From Neisseriaceae bacterium (GTDB lineage: Bacteria; Pseudomonadota; Gammaproteobacteria; Burkholderiales; Neisseriaceae), in NCBI GenBank assembly GCA_017934045.1, contig JAGBKK010000007.1, positions 1 to 64,000 on the forward strand: a DNA stretch of 64,000 bases, given 5' to 3'. How positions within the stretch are numbered: the stretch's first letter is position 1; each line of letters begins with the position of its first letter. The position numbers and the translations under genes were made by a program. The notes under the pieces are model-generated. The model searched no databases, was not told the DNA's origin, and was given only the letters and a program-made list of their open reading frames with translations. This document shows positions 18,707 to 27,870 of the stretch, piece after piece.

Positions 18707-19452
18707 GGTAAATTAGGGAAAAACTTTTTTGGAATAATTGTGCGTAGTATTTCTTCGGGAATATTGAACTCTACATATCTTAATTGACCGTAATAGGCAT
18801 AGTAGTTTATTTTAAGCAAATAATTATTTTTATTTGATTGGTTTTCAATAATGATATTTGCTATATCTGAAATCATATCTGCTTGTTGTTGAAATTCATC
18901 AGGATTATTTTTAATGATTAAATCGATGAGTTTATTTTTTTGTTTTTCATTTAAAAAATCAAATATTCCATTTTCTTTCAACAAAGTAGGTTTTTTTAAA
19001 TTTTGAATATCATACATAAAACAATATACTAAACTTTGATTACCAAAAAACGACCCACGATTATAATCATAAGAACACAACTGAAAATAATGTTTACCAA
19101 TATAATGATATGACTGCTCAAAAGATTTATAAGTATATGTATCGTTATTTTCTTTGGTATATTCTTTTAACGCATTGAGTTCTTCATCAATTGCTTGATG
19201 AATATTTTTATGCAAACATTTTTTTTCTTCTTCAATTTTCTCAACTTTTTCAAGCAAATGATACCATGAACCGCAAAATTGTTGTTCCAGTTTTCTATTG
19301 ATTTCAGAATAATTGGTTTGAACTATTTTGACAGAATAATCAAAAGATTTATTTTTTTCATTTTTTAATTCAATCACTTTTGCTTGCATTGGATTATCGG
19401 CAAAAGCATTATTTATAAAACAAATCAACAATAAAAAAAACAGTTTTTTCAT
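18703..19452 (-). CDS. Secreted protein of unknown function
   Basis: About 249 residues, with a signal peptide MKKLFFLLLICFINNAFA likely cut before DNPMQA. The mature part is rich in Lys, Asn and Tyr, contains several Cys (CGSWYH, KKCLH, LCSYDY, VYCFMYD) that may form disulfides, and has no motif I know. The gene is AT-rich compared with its neighbours. I chose the ATG at 19452 because the upstream in-frame start at 19461 is TTG. The stop overlaps recO by 4 bases. Confidence 0.65.
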   Translation of the reverse strand: MKKLFFLLLICFINNAFADNPMQAKVIELKNEKNKSFDYSVKIVQTNYSEINRKLEQQFCGSWYHLLEKVEKIEEEKKCLHKNIHQAIDEELNALKEYTKENNDTYTYKSFEQSYHYIGKHYFQLCSYDYNRGSFFGNQSLVYCFMYDIQNLKKPTLLKENGIFDFLNEKQKNKLIDLIIKNNPDEFQQQADMISDIANIIIENQSNKNNYLLKINYYAYYGQLRYVEFNIPEEILRTIIPKKFFPNLP

Positions 19453-19470
19453 TATATTCAATTTCTCTAT

Positions 19471-19507
19471 TTTCAGGCAGCCTGAACCCTTTCAGGCTGC
19501 CTGAAAC
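19471..19507. repeat. Two adjacent DUS in inverted order
   Basis: TTTCAGGCAGCCTGAA, three bases, then TTTCAGGCTGCCTGAAA. The pair lies between rng and the secreted-protein gene and could fold as one long hairpin or two short ones. Confidence 0.8.
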
Positions 19508-19515
19508 CTTATATA

Positions 19516-21018
19516 TCAAGATGCCACAATATCAAATTGTTCTTGCGTATAAGACGATTCTGCCGACAGTGAAACTTCCACCGTAATACTGTCTAACAGT
19601 TGTTTCAGTGCAGCGGCTTCTTCATCTATCAACATTTCCACCACAGACGGTGCGGCATAGACACGCAGTTGTTGAATATGGTCTTGTTCGGACGCACGGC
19701 GAATTTCTCGCAGAATTTCGTAACACACTGTTCGCATGGTTTTGATATGCCCTCTGCCATGGCAATAAGGACAATCTTGACTTAATAAATGATACAAACT
19801 TTCACGCGTGCGTTTGCGGGTGATTTCCACTAAACCTAATGATGTAAAACCATTCAGCGTAACTCTTGTGCGATCGTATGACAAGGCGTTGGCAAGTTCT
19901 TGCAACACTAATTCACGATGACTGGGATTAACCATATCAATAAAATCGACAATAATCATACCGCCAATATTTCGCAAACGCAGTTCTCGTGCTAATGCGT
20001 GGCAAGCTTCCAAGTTGGTTTTCAGTACGGTTTCATCAAAATTGTGCCGTCCGATAAAACCGCCTGTATTCACATCAACCGTAGTCATCGCTTCGGTTGG
20101 TTCAATCACCAAATAACCGCCAACAGTCAAATTAACGCGGGGATACAAGGCACGGCGAATTTCGTCATCAATGCCATAAGTGCCAAATAAAGTTTTTTCT
20201 TTCTTTTGGAATAATGAAATTTTATTGTTGGCATTTTGTGCATATTGCCCTGCAAATTGGCACATTTCATTGTATGCGTTTTCGTCATCAACCCATACTT
20301 GACGCGTTTGTTTATTGAAAATATCACGCAATACACGCAAATGTAAAGGCAAATCTTGATGCAATAAAATGGGGGCTGCTTGTGTACGCGTGCCTACTTC
20401 AATATTACGGCGAACTGATGATAGGTATTGAAAATCGGCACGCAATTCTTCTTCACCCACACCGTCCGCACCTGTGCGAATAATAAAACCACCGCAGGCT
20501 TCTTCGTTTGCCGTCATTTCTTTCAATAGATAACGCAAACGCATGCGTTCGTTTTCATCTTCAATGCGTTGCGACACGCCAATATGGTCGTCTTGTGGCA
20601 AATGCACCAAAAAACGCCCAGCCAAAGAAAGTTGTGTTGAAACCCTTGCCCCTTTATTGCCAATGGGATCTTTCACCACTTGCACAGGCAACACTTGTCC
20701 TTCGAACATCATTTGTTCAATACGGCGAGTGTGATTTGGATTGCGGCGGTGTTCCACCGTATCAACAATATGCAAAAATGCCGAGCGTTCTAAACCAATG
20801 TCAATAAACGCACTTTGCATACCAGGCAGAACGCGTTTGACGGTACCAAGATACACATTGCCCACCAAACCACGCCCTTCTTGGCGTTCAATATGAATTT
20901 CGCATACTTGTTCATCTTCCAACACCGCAACACGCGTTTCTTGTGGAAAAACATTCACCAATAAAGTTTCCGCAGGGCGTTCAGTAGGTGCTGGTAATAC
21001 AATTCCTTGTTGTAACAT
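19516..21018 (-). CDS. rng: Ribonuclease G
   Basis: Endoribonuclease of the RNase E/G family, maturing 16S rRNA 5' ends and decaying some mRNAs. The 500 residues include the S1 domain (GLVGNVYLGTVKRVLPGMQSAF), the catalytic magnesium sites TTVDVNTGGF and IIVDFIDM, and the zinc-link CPYCHGRG. There is no long C-terminal scaffold, so RNase G rather than E. The ATG has AAGGA upstream. Confidence 0.96.
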   Translation of the reverse strand: MLQQGIVLPAPTERPAETLLVNVFPQETRVAVLEDEQVCEIHIERQEGRGLVGNVYLGTVKRVLPGMQSAFIDIGLERSAFLHIVDTVEHRRNPNHTRRIEQMMFEGQVLPVQVVKDPIGNKGARVSTQLSLAGRFLVHLPQDDHIGVSQRIEDENERMRLRYLLKEMTANEEACGGFIIRTGADGVGEEELRADFQYLSSVRRNIEVGTRTQAAPILLHQDLPLHLRVLRDIFNKQTRQVWVDDENAYNEMCQFAGQYAQNANNKISLFQKKEKTLFGTYGIDDEIRRALYPRVNLTVGGYLVIEPTEAMTTVDVNTGGFIGRHNFDETVLKTNLEACHALARELRLRNIGGMIIVDFIDMVNPSHRELVLQELANALSYDRTRVTLNGFTSLGLVEITRKRTRESLYHLLSQDCPYCHGRGHIKTMRTVCYEILREIRRASEQDHIQQLRVYAAPSVVEMLIDEEAAALKQLLDSITVEVSLSAESSYTQEQFDIVAS

Positions 21019-21501
21019 AATAGATATATCCTTGAATTAAAAAGACATTGCAATAATCACTTGTGTCAAAATGATTGTTCCAATGTGTTTTCAAAACCAT
21101 TCAGGCTGCCTGAAATCAAAAGGCTATATTTTCTCACGCTTTGGGCGTGTTATGGAAGAAATTTAATGACAAGATAAATTATCTTTTCGCAAGGAAACAA
21201 GCATTGGGTCGGTTCGATGAAAAATTGACAAATGATTATTTCAACTTCGTTGAAATTACGGTTTGTTTGCTTCGCAAATCATTTTAACAACCATTGAAGT
21301 GTAACAAGTTTTGTAATAATTTATAATAAAAATCATTAAATTAGATAGCAGAATGCTATATTTAATATGATAAATATCAATTATTAAAAATCTTTTTTCT
21401 ATTGTATAATTAAATCAGAAATGTGGATATTTTGTTATTCTATTTTCTGCAAACCGTTGGCAAAACTTTTGTCTCACCATAAACCAACTGCCGTTAAGCA
21501 G
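21019..21501. other. Intergenic region upstream of rng and HiPIP
   Basis: About 480 bases between divergent genes. It is AT-rich, holds one DUS near 21098 and a dyad around TTTCAACTTCGTTGAAA near 21239, and I see no ORF or known RNA in it. Promoters for rng and for the HiPIP gene presumably lie here but I cannot place them with confidence. Confidence 0.5.
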
Positions 21502-21565
21502 TATCGTCAAACAAATGTCAAAAAGACACGCCAACACATCTTTATTTTGAGTTTGTTTGACTATA
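21502..21565. repeat. 64-bp TATAGTC-end repeat, copy B
   Basis: It begins TATCGTCAAACAAATGTCAA and ends GAGTTTGTTTGACTATA, matching the ends of the family seen at 3298 and 43924 but with a very short interior. It stops 19 bases before the HiPIP start codon, so it forms part of that gene's 5' leader or promoter. Confidence 0.6.
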
Positions 21566-21584
21566 TTAAAAAAAGGAACACAAA

Positions 21585-21893
21585 ATGACTAATCGTAGAA
21601 CTTTTTTATTTAAGGTTGTACCTGCGGTTGCCGCAGTTACAGTTTTGGGTCGTCAAGCGATGGCTCTGCCACCATTGAGTGCTGATAACAATCCAGCAGC
21701 CAAGGCTTTGGGCTATGTGCCAGATACTGCCCAAGTTGATAAACAAAAATACAGCAAATATAAAGATGGACAGAAATGTGCTAATTGCACTAATTACACA
21801 GCCATTAACGAACAAACAGGTACTTGTACAATGTACAAAGGTTTTGAAGTGAATGCTAATGGTTGGTGTAACGCTTGGGCTGCCAAAGCATAA
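21585..21893 (+). CDS. High-potential iron-sulfur protein (HiPIP)
   Basis: Small periplasmic [4Fe-4S] electron carrier, donating electrons to oxidases or reaction centres in known systems. The 102-residue precursor has a Tat-type signal (NRRTFLFKVVPAVAAVTVLG), then the four cluster cysteines in KCANC, TGTC and GWCNAW, the typical HiPIP spacing. AAAGGAACAC precedes the ATG. It is a single gene with a strong terminator after it. Confidence 0.92.
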   Translation: MTNRRTFLFKVVPAVAAVTVLGRQAMALPPLSADNNPAAKALGYVPDTAQVDKQKYSKYKDGQKCANCTNYTAINEQTGTCTMYKGFEVNANGWCNAWAAKA

Positions 21894-21905
21894 AAAATAA
21901 CGATA

Positions 21906-21936
21906 AAAACGGACGGCTTAAATAACCGTCCGTTTT
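21906..21936. terminator. Bidirectional terminator between HiPIP gene and 21955-22314
   Basis: AAAACGGACGG and CCGTCCGTTTT form an 11-bp perfect stem around a 9-base loop. It lies between two convergent genes and has A/T tracts on both sides, so it can serve both. Confidence 0.85.
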
Positions 21937-21954
21937 ATTGAGAAAACCGTTTAA

Positions 21955-22314
21955 TTACAGTTCCAATTTGCCAGCAATGTCTTTTAATTGACGGCGAGCC
22001 AAAGCCAAAGTGCCTTTGTTTTTATCCAACACGAAGTAGATAAACACACCGTCCAAGTGATGAGCAGGCATCAGAATGTGTAACTGCGTGGTTAAGGTGA
22101 TCAAGAAATCGTCAATGGTTTCATTGGTCAAACCCAAGTTTTTCATAATTTTTTGTTTGGCGTGGTACAACTCGGTGTTACCTGCGGAAGCGTATTCCAA
22201 GTCCAAGCCTTTGCCTTGGGCACCCAACATAAAACCGTTGTTAGAATCGACAACAGACGCTGCAATTGCACCGTCAATCGCCATGCATTCGTCCAATGCT
22301 TGTGAAATTTTCAT
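21955..22314 (-). CDS. Conserved small cytosolic protein, possibly roadblock/LC7-like
   Basis: A 119-residue protein beginning MKISQALDECMAIDGAIAASVVDSNNG and continuing with short strands and helices (LTLTTQLHILMPA...GVFIYFVLDKNKGTLALARRQL cut for length), a pattern seen in roadblock/LC7 domains that regulate small GTPases. I recall similar Neisseria hypotheticals but no proven role. A good GGAGAC ribosome site precedes the ATG. Confidence 0.55.
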   Translation of the reverse strand: MKISQALDECMAIDGAIAASVVDSNNGFMLGAQGKGLDLEYASAGNTELYHAKQKIMKNLGLTNETIDDFLITLTTQLHILMPAHHLDGVFIYFVLDKNKGTLALARRQLKDIAGKLEL

Positions 22315-22547
22315 GCTTATGTCTCCAATTCATTTGTGGGGTTAATCAAAATGGGCAAAACAACCTACCACAGCCCTTTTTGCACTCTTTCTAAAACCAC
22401 GATTGGTTATTAGAAATTACTAAACAGCATACAGACAAATATTGTAAATTGTTTTGACAAAAATTAAATTTTTCTTAATTGCACTGCAAAAAAATGAACT
22501 TATCTTGTGTAAGGTGCAAATAATTGAAATGTTGCCCATAAATAAAT

Positions 22548-22575
22548 ATTCAGGCAGCCTGAAAGCTGCCTGAAT
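22548..22575 (-). terminator. DUS-derived hairpin after the J-like gene
   Basis: ATTCAGGCAGC, six bases, GCTGCCTGAAT: 11-bp perfect arms made from one full and one partial DUS. On the minus strand it follows the stop at 22577 and is trailed by a T-rich stretch, so it probably ends the psd-to-J-like transcript. Confidence 0.6.
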
Positions 22576-22576
22576 A

Positions 22577-22942
22577 CTATATAATCAACCCAATCAACAG
22601 CGACAACACCACCACTGCAATCAGAAACAGCACCATTTTGCCCATTTTACTTTGGAAAAATTCCAAGCGATCGTCTTTGGCACTTTCCATCGCCATTTGC
22701 ATTTGGTATTGTGCAATCACTTGTTGCACTTTGGCATTTTCTTCGTCCGACAACGGTTTGGGTTCAATGGTTTTGTCGTATTCAGCGCGTTTGGCTTCGT
22801 CCAACAAAACGCTTTTGATTTCACGAATTTTCTCTAATGAAAATTCGCCGCTTTCGGCTTTGGTGCGTAAAGCACGCAGAATTTCACCATCGCCTGCGGC
22901 TTTGCCTACGCCTAATTGTTGATACAAGGTTTGTTCAGTCAT
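22577..22942 (-). CDS. Tail-anchored protein with an HPD-less J-like domain
   Basis: 121 residues. The first 55 (LYQQLGVGKAAGDGEILRAL ... DEAKRAEYDKTI) resemble a J domain and match the units of the protein at 6995-8836, but the HPD tripeptide is absent (SGEFS in the loop). A charged helix follows and residues about 101-121 form a C-terminal membrane anchor (MVLFLIAVVVLSLLIGLII). The ATG lies 8 bases inside the end of hflX, implying coupled translation. Confidence 0.7.
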   Translation of the reverse strand: MTEQTLYQQLGVGKAAGDGEILRALRTKAESGEFSLEKIREIKSVLLDEAKRAEYDKTIEPKPLSDEENAKVQQVIAQYQMQMAMESAKDDRLEFFQSKMGKMVLFLIAVVVLSLLIGLII

Positions 22943-23747
22943 TATTTTTTCCTTTCAGGCTGCCTGAAATTTCTATTAAAACTTCTCGCATTATAGCCAA
23001 AGATTGTGCGTTTTGGGCTGAAATTTGCACCGCACAAATTACCCCTTGTGTATTGCGAAAAATCTCGGTGTTGGTGTTGGGGATTTGATCAATTTTATTG
23101 AAAACTTTAATTTGCGGTATTGCACCTGCCCCAATTTCGGACAAAATTTTATCGACATTATCGGCTTTTTCTTGATAGTTTTTATCTGAAATATCAATGA
23201 TATGCAATAAAATATCGGCATAACAACTTTCTTCCAAAGTTGCTGAAAATGCGTCAATCAGTTGGTGTGGTAAATCTCGCACAAAACCGACTGTGTCGGT
23301 CAAAATAATCTCACATTCAGGAGCCAGCCACAATTTGCGAGCGGTGGTATCAAGTGTGGCAAAGAGTTGATTTTTAACCAAAACTTCGGATTTTGTTAAG
23401 GCATTAAACAAGGTCGATTTACCGACATTGGTATAGCCCACCAAAGCAAATACAGGCTTGTTGTTGCGTTGGCGATTGTGCCGTTGCACCGCCCTACTCT
23501 TTTTGACTTCGGATAAGCGTTTGTTTAATCGTGCAATTTTTTGTCCGATTAAACGGCGGTCAAGTTCTAACTGCGTTTCACCTGGCCCTTTCAAACCGAT
23601 ACCGCCCCTTTGACTTTTATTAGATATATAAAAAAATCCCCCCAAAAAAATTATCGACATACCTAAAATAAAACCGCAAATTAAATAAGTATAAGCGTTA
23701 ATTTTTGACCATTTTGCGGCTTTTTCTAATTCGATTAACATATCCAT
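22935..23747 (-). CDS. hflX: HflX-type GTPase with N-terminal domain replaced by a membrane segment
   Basis: HflX binds the 50S subunit and splits stalled ribosomes. Residues 46-270 are standard: RGGIGLKGPGETQLELDRR, the coiled helix, G1 GYTNVGKST (residues 104-112), G3 DTVGFVRDLP and G4 NKID. The usual N-terminal ribosome-contacting domain is missing; residues 1-45 are instead MDMLIELEKAAKWSK plus a hydrophobic helix (21-42), joined near position 23615 beside homopolymer runs. The new start has AAGGA upstream. The C-terminus SGSLKG is DUS-encoded. HflX relatives are usually well over 350 residues. Confidence 0.8.
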   Translation of the reverse strand: MDMLIELEKAAKWSKINAYTYLICGFILGMSIIFLGGFFYISNKSQRGGIGLKGPGETQLELDRRLIGQKIARLNKRLSEVKKSRAVQRHNRQRNNKPVFALVGYTNVGKSTLFNALTKSEVLVKNQLFATLDTTARKLWLAPECEIILTDTVGFVRDLPHQLIDAFSATLEESCYADILLHIIDISDKNYQEKADNVDKILSEIGAGAIPQIKVFNKIDQIPNTNTEIFRNTQGVICAVQISAQNAQSLAIMREVLIEISGSLKGKNND

Positions 23748-23771
23748 TATTATTTTGTCCTTATTTAAAAT

Positions 23772-24206
23772 TTATTTAATTAAACTACTAAACAGAAACA
23801 CAATAAATGCATAAGCAATACCCATTACGGATAAAAGCAAAATTGAATAAATACCAAATATTTTTTGTACTTTGGTTGAATAATAAAAACATTCTAATAA
23901 ATTATTAGTATTTTGATTTTTATGAATTTTTTTAGAACATTGAGTATATTTCCAAGCATACCAAACGATAAAAATCGTAACCAGCATATGAAAAAAAGTA
24001 CTCAAAATTTTAGCCAACCGAGTTTCAAACAACAATGTCATCACCAAAGAATAAACGACATAAACCAAACAAACAATGATTGCAAACATAGCAAATTTGC
24101 TTGCACGATTTAAATAACGCAATGATTGCGTGGTAATATCGCCGTCAAAGGTACAATTATCATTACTGCTTATTGGCGGTGCGTATGGGTTTTCTTCTTC
24201 AATCAT
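23772..24206 (-). CDS. Membrane protein with three to four helices
   Basis: 144 residues starting MIEEENPYAPPISSND; the NPYAPP opening is common in small bacterial membrane proteins of unknown role. Hydrophobic segments lie at about 38-60, 68-86 and 115-140. The gene is AT-rich, has AAGGA before its ATG, and ends 24 bases before the chimeric hflX, whose new N-terminus has similar composition. It may have arrived with that segment. Confidence 0.65.
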   Translation of the reverse strand: MIEEENPYAPPISSNDNCTFDGDITTQSLRYLNRASKFAMFAIIVCLVYVVYSLVMTLLFETRLAKILSTFFHMLVTIFIVWYAWKYTQCSKKIHKNQNTNNLLECFYYSTKVQKIFGIYSILLLSVMGIAYAFIVFLFSSLIK

Positions 24207-24215
24207 TTTTATTCC

Positions 24216-24255
24216 TTTCAGGCTGCCTGAAACATATATTCAGGCAGCCTGAAAA
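24216..24255. repeat. Two DUS in inverted order
   Basis: TTTCAGGCTGCCTGAAA at 24216-24232 and TTCAGGCAGCCTGAAAA starting at 24239, filling the gap between psd and the membrane-protein gene. Confidence 0.8.
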
Positions 24256-24257
24256 AT

Positions 24258-24941
24258 TTAATCTTCTTTATTATCAATAACTTCTGTTTTTTCAGGCAGC
24301 CTTGCTAATACGGTGCTTGTGGCAAAAACTTTGTCGCCAATCGCCACTTTGGGGGTGCTTTCAGGTGGTAAATATAAATCCACGCGTGAGCCAAAGCGGA
24401 TTAAGCCGTAGCGTTCGCCGCGAATTAAGTGGTCGCCGTTATTTGCGTAATTGACAATACGGCGAGCCACCAAGCCTGCGATTTGCACAAAAGTCATCGC
24501 AAAACCTGTGTCGGTTTTAAGCAAAATAGCGTTGCGTTCGTTTTCCACGCTAGCTTTGTCTAATGCGGCATTCAAAAAACTGCCGCCAAAATAATCCACG
24601 CGTTCCACCGTGCCTGTTAGCGGCACACGGTTAGAATGCACATTAAATACATTCATAAAAACGCTGATTTTCAGGGCTTCGACTTGGCGAAATGGGTCGG
24701 TGGCTTTTTCCACCACCACAATTTTACCGTCCGCAGGCGACAAAACATCGAGTTCATCGTCCGAACCTGCTTCGCGTGGTGGATCACGGAAAAATTGCAC
24801 GGCAAACGCCGTTAAAAGCCAGCCGATAATCGAAACCCATGGACAAGTCAGCAATAAAATCAAACTGATAAATGCAAACAAGGCAATAAAAATCCAGCCT
24901 TCTTTGGCAATAATGGGGTGTGGGTAATAAGGTTGAGACAT
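24258..24941 (-). CDS. psd: Phosphatidylserine decarboxylase proenzyme
   Basis: Pyruvoyl enzyme converting phosphatidylserine to phosphatidylethanolamine at the inner membrane. The 227-residue short-type protein has an N-terminal hydrophobic region, [26 protein letters not shown], and the self-cleavage site RFGSRVD, where the Ser becomes the pyruvoyl group. AAGGAAAAAACA precedes the ATG. It begins a leftward set continuing through hflX. Confidence 0.94.
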   Translation of the reverse strand: MSQPYYPHPIIAKEGWIFIALFAFISLILLLTCPWVSIIGWLLTAFAVQFFRDPPREAGSDDELDVLSPADGKIVVVEKATDPFRQVEALKISVFMNVFNVHSNRVPLTGTVERVDYFGGSFLNAALDKASVENERNAILLKTDTGFAMTFVQIAGLVARRIVNYANNGDHLIRGERYGLIRFGSRVDLYLPPESTPKVAIGDKVFATSTVLARLPEKTEVIDNKED

Positions 24942-25025
24942 TGTTTTTTCCTTTTAATTAAAATTAAAATTTCAGGCTGCCTGAAAATAAAACCGCGTGG
25001 GCAACAAGTTGCCTACCCTACAACT

Positions 25026-26084
25026 TCAATAAGAAACGCCTTGCCGTATGCCGTTGGCAATTAAGCCCACCGCATGCACATACATTCGGCTGTTGTTGTA
25101 TTGCCAAATCACATAAAAATTATTCAAACCCAAATAATAAGAAAACTCGTTGGGGGCGGTTTCCAAGCGGTAAATCATTGCTTTTTCATCGTCTTGAATG
25201 TTGGGCGGAATGTTTAGCCCCATTTGCCGAAATTCGCCTACGGTGTGGTTTAAGCCCGTTTTTTCTGCCGAAAATGCGTCTAATTGCGGCATTTGCTCAA
25301 AGGACGGATACAACGGCACAAACACTTGTCCGCCTGTTTTCCAGCCGTGTTCTTTCAAATAATTGCCAACAGACGCATAAGCGTCTGCACGACTTGTCCA
25401 AATATCGGCAAAGCCATCGCCATCGCCGTCTTTTGCCCATTTGCGATAAGACGACGGCATAAACTGTGGCATACCCATTGCCCCTGCGTAACTGCCTGTA
25501 AAATCCAGCGGATTGCGGTTTAATTCTTTACTCATTTGCATTAAGGCACGCAATTCGTCTTGGAAAAAATCCAAGCGTTTGTTGTAATTGAAAGCAAGCG
25601 TATTCAAAGCGTCCGCTACTCGATACGACCCCATATTGCGACCATAAACGGTTTCAATGCCTAAAATGGCGGTCATCACACTGGCTGACACGCCATAATT
25701 TTGCTCGGCTTGCAGTGCAACGCGTTGATTTTGTTTATAAAACGCCACACCGTCCGCAATGCGTTTCGCTGACGCATTATCCGCCCCAAAACGATACCAC
25801 GGCCGCGAAGTTGCAGGACGCGTGATAATTTCAATAATATTGTCTTTGTATTCCACTTGATTGAAAAAATCTGCCCATTCGTCTTGCGTGGCAATATGCG
25901 CCGAGCGTTGCATAAAACACAGTTGGTCGTTGCAAGGCGGCAAAGGTTCGTTTTGAACCTGCGGTTGCGGTGTGCTTGGTATTGTTGGCGTTGGTAGCGT
26001 GCGTTCAGGCGTTACCGTCTGCGTTGTACAGGCTGCCTGAAAAAGAATAAGCATGGTTAATAAAGATAAAGTGTGTTTTTGCAT
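25026..26084 (-). CDS. mltB: Lytic murein transglycosylase B
   Basis: Outer-membrane lipoprotein that cleaves peptidoglycan to 1,6-anhydro-muramyl products. The 352-residue precursor has a lipoprotein signal ending LFQAAC, a Pro-rich linker, then the MltB fold: ILGIETVYGRNMG holds the catalytic Glu, and AMGMPQFMPSSYRKWAKDGD is typical. FQAAC of the lipobox region is encoded by a DUS, giving Gln at -3 where Leu is usual. GGAGC precedes the start. Confidence 0.94.
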   Translation of the reverse strand: MQKHTLSLLTMLILFQAACTTQTVTPERTLPTPTIPSTPQPQVQNEPLPPCNDQLCFMQRSAHIATQDEWADFFNQVEYKDNIIEIITRPATSRPWYRFGADNASAKRIADGVAFYKQNQRVALQAEQNYGVSASVMTAILGIETVYGRNMGSYRVADALNTLAFNYNKRLDFFQDELRALMQMSKELNRNPLDFTGSYAGAMGMPQFMPSSYRKWAKDGDGDGFADIWTSRADAYASVGNYLKEHGWKTGGQVFVPLYPSFEQMPQLDAFSAEKTGLNHTVGEFRQMGLNIPPNIQDDEKAMIYRLETAPNEFSYYLGLNNFYVIWQYNNSRMYVHAVGLIANGIRQGVSY

Positions 26085-26184
26085 TATTTGCTCCGTTCAA
26101 TTTTGGGTTTTGGATAGAGTGATTTCTTATAAAAAGAAATGAAATTTTGTACCATTAAAAAAATTTCAAAAATTAAAAAATAAA

Positions 26185-27858
26185 TCAATTATTTACAAAA
26201 TCAGTATAATTTTCACTATTTAATTGAGTTAATTGATTAACACAAGAATCAAAATTAATTTTAAATTCATTCAAATCATTTGAACTTTTGATAATTTCGA
26301 GAAATTTTTTAATTGTTAATGGTGCCAATTTACTTTCAAACTCTTTTGTACAGAATTTAAAAAACAACGCCACATCCCAATGAATAAATGGGGCAATAAG
26401 TATAGTTCTTAATTCATTTTCTTTCTGTTTTTTCTTTTCATACATATGGCGTGCAATGCTTGTTGTTTCCGAATTGAGTTGCTGACTGCGATTTTTAATC
26501 ATTGTAGCTTCAATTAGAAAATCCTTATATTCTAAATCTACTTTTCCTGCTGGTGCATAAGAAATAGGAACACCATTTTCATTATAAATTAAATTTGAAA
26601 ATAATTGTTCTGAACCAAATTTTTTACCGAAAACTAATGCTAAAAGATACTCCAACCGTAAAGGTTCTGGAATGTTTTCCATTGACGATTTTGTATCAGA
26701 ATTTTGAATTAAGATTTCTAATTCGTCATATATATTATCTAACTCAATATCATCAATAACTTTTCTTAAAGATTTTGAATAAAATTGACGATCTAAACTA
26801 TCTTCTAATATTTCTAAATCAGAAAAATCTAATTTTTTAACATTTAATTGTAATTTTTCTGCTTTATTTTTAATTACTTCTTTACGAACTTCAATATTAT
26901 CTATCCAAGGCAATGTAACATTTTCTAAAAAATTTATATATTCTTCTGCATTATTAAATGTCTCAAATTTATAATCTTTATAATATTCTAAAATTGCTTC
27001 AATTTTTTTTACATTAAATTCAGAAAAATCATAATAAATATTTTCAAAATTTCCCTTTGAAACTAACAAACCTGTCATTTCAAATTTACGAAATACTTCA
27101 TCTGTATAATCTTTTATTGTATTTTTAGTAACTTCTAATAAACCTAAATTATTTGATAAATATTCTTTAATATCACCAAAATTATTTTTTAGACCGTTTT
27201 TAGAACGATATAATAAAATATCTTGAACACACTTTTTATAATTACAATCCTTCATTCCTAAAATAAAAACAAACTCATGTTTCAAAATACCTTTGGCAAT
27301 TTTGTTTTGTTTATTCCATTCTTTTTTCAGCAAATCAATAACAAAAATTGTATTAAGAAAAACTCTTGATTTATTATGAATTTTTGTTCTTGTTGGATTG
27401 TTAGCATGTAATCCTATCATTATTTTAGAATAAATATCTGTAACATAAGCTTCTTTATTAGCCAACAAGTAGGCTAAACGAGTCATTTTTATAGTTGGTT
27501 TTTTGGAATTACCAGTAAAAAGTAACAGACCTTGATCTTTTAATGAGCGTAATTGCGTCATAACACGACCAGCAAAACCTGTTGCTTGGGGATTTTTATA
27601 TAGAAGTTCATCTATTTCTTTATCGTTTAACAAAATATCATTTTCTAATTTTTCCTTTATATGATTTGGAATAATTGAAAATTTATATACACCATTTTTA
27701 ACCAATTCAATTAAATAATTGATTTTCATTTTATTGTCAAAGACAAAACCATCAAATTTTTTAAAATGTATTAAAAATTCCAAATTTCTCTGTGGATTTC
27801 TCACTGTTGTGTTGATAGAGAATATTTTATATCCATCTCTGTTGCCACTTCTACCCAT
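26185..27858 (-). CDS. AlwI-family type II restriction endonuclease
   Basis: 557 residues. The N-terminal FSINTTVRNPQRNLEFL and the NPQATGFAGRVMTQLRSL block match the AlwI family (GGATC cutters, type IIS). A C-terminal segment GKVDLEYKDFLIEATMI looks like the PD-(D/E)xK nuclease core. It follows two adenine methyltransferases by 12 bases, as expected for an asymmetric site needing one enzyme per strand. AAAGGA precedes the ATG. The whole three-gene block is strongly AT-rich and free of DUS. Confidence 0.85.
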   Translation of the reverse strand: MGRSGNRDGYKIFSINTTVRNPQRNLEFLIHFKKFDGFVFDNKMKINYLIELVKNGVYKFSIIPNHIKEKLENDILLNDKEIDELLYKNPQATGFAGRVMTQLRSLKDQGLLLFTGNSKKPTIKMTRLAYLLANKEAYVTDIYSKIMIGLHANNPTRTKIHNKSRVFLNTIFVIDLLKKEWNKQNKIAKGILKHEFVFILGMKDCNYKKCVQDILLYRSKNGLKNNFGDIKEYLSNNLGLLEVTKNTIKDYTDEVFRKFEMTGLLVSKGNFENIYYDFSEFNVKKIEAILEYYKDYKFETFNNAEEYINFLENVTLPWIDNIEVRKEVIKNKAEKLQLNVKKLDFSDLEILEDSLDRQFYSKSLRKVIDDIELDNIYDELEILIQNSDTKSSMENIPEPLRLEYLLALVFGKKFGSEQLFSNLIYNENGVPISYAPAGKVDLEYKDFLIEATMIKNRSQQLNSETTSIARHMYEKKKQKENELRTILIAPFIHWDVALFFKFCTKEFESKLAPLTIKKFLEIIKSSNDLNEFKINFDSCVNQLTQLNSENYTDFVNN

Positions 27859-27870
27859 TTCATTATCCTT

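Noticed and set aside
23625..23660. Homopolymer runs in the hflX fusion as a phase-variation switch
   Set aside because: C6 and A7 runs are short for phase variation, and no alternate frame encodes the missing HflX domain within the window.
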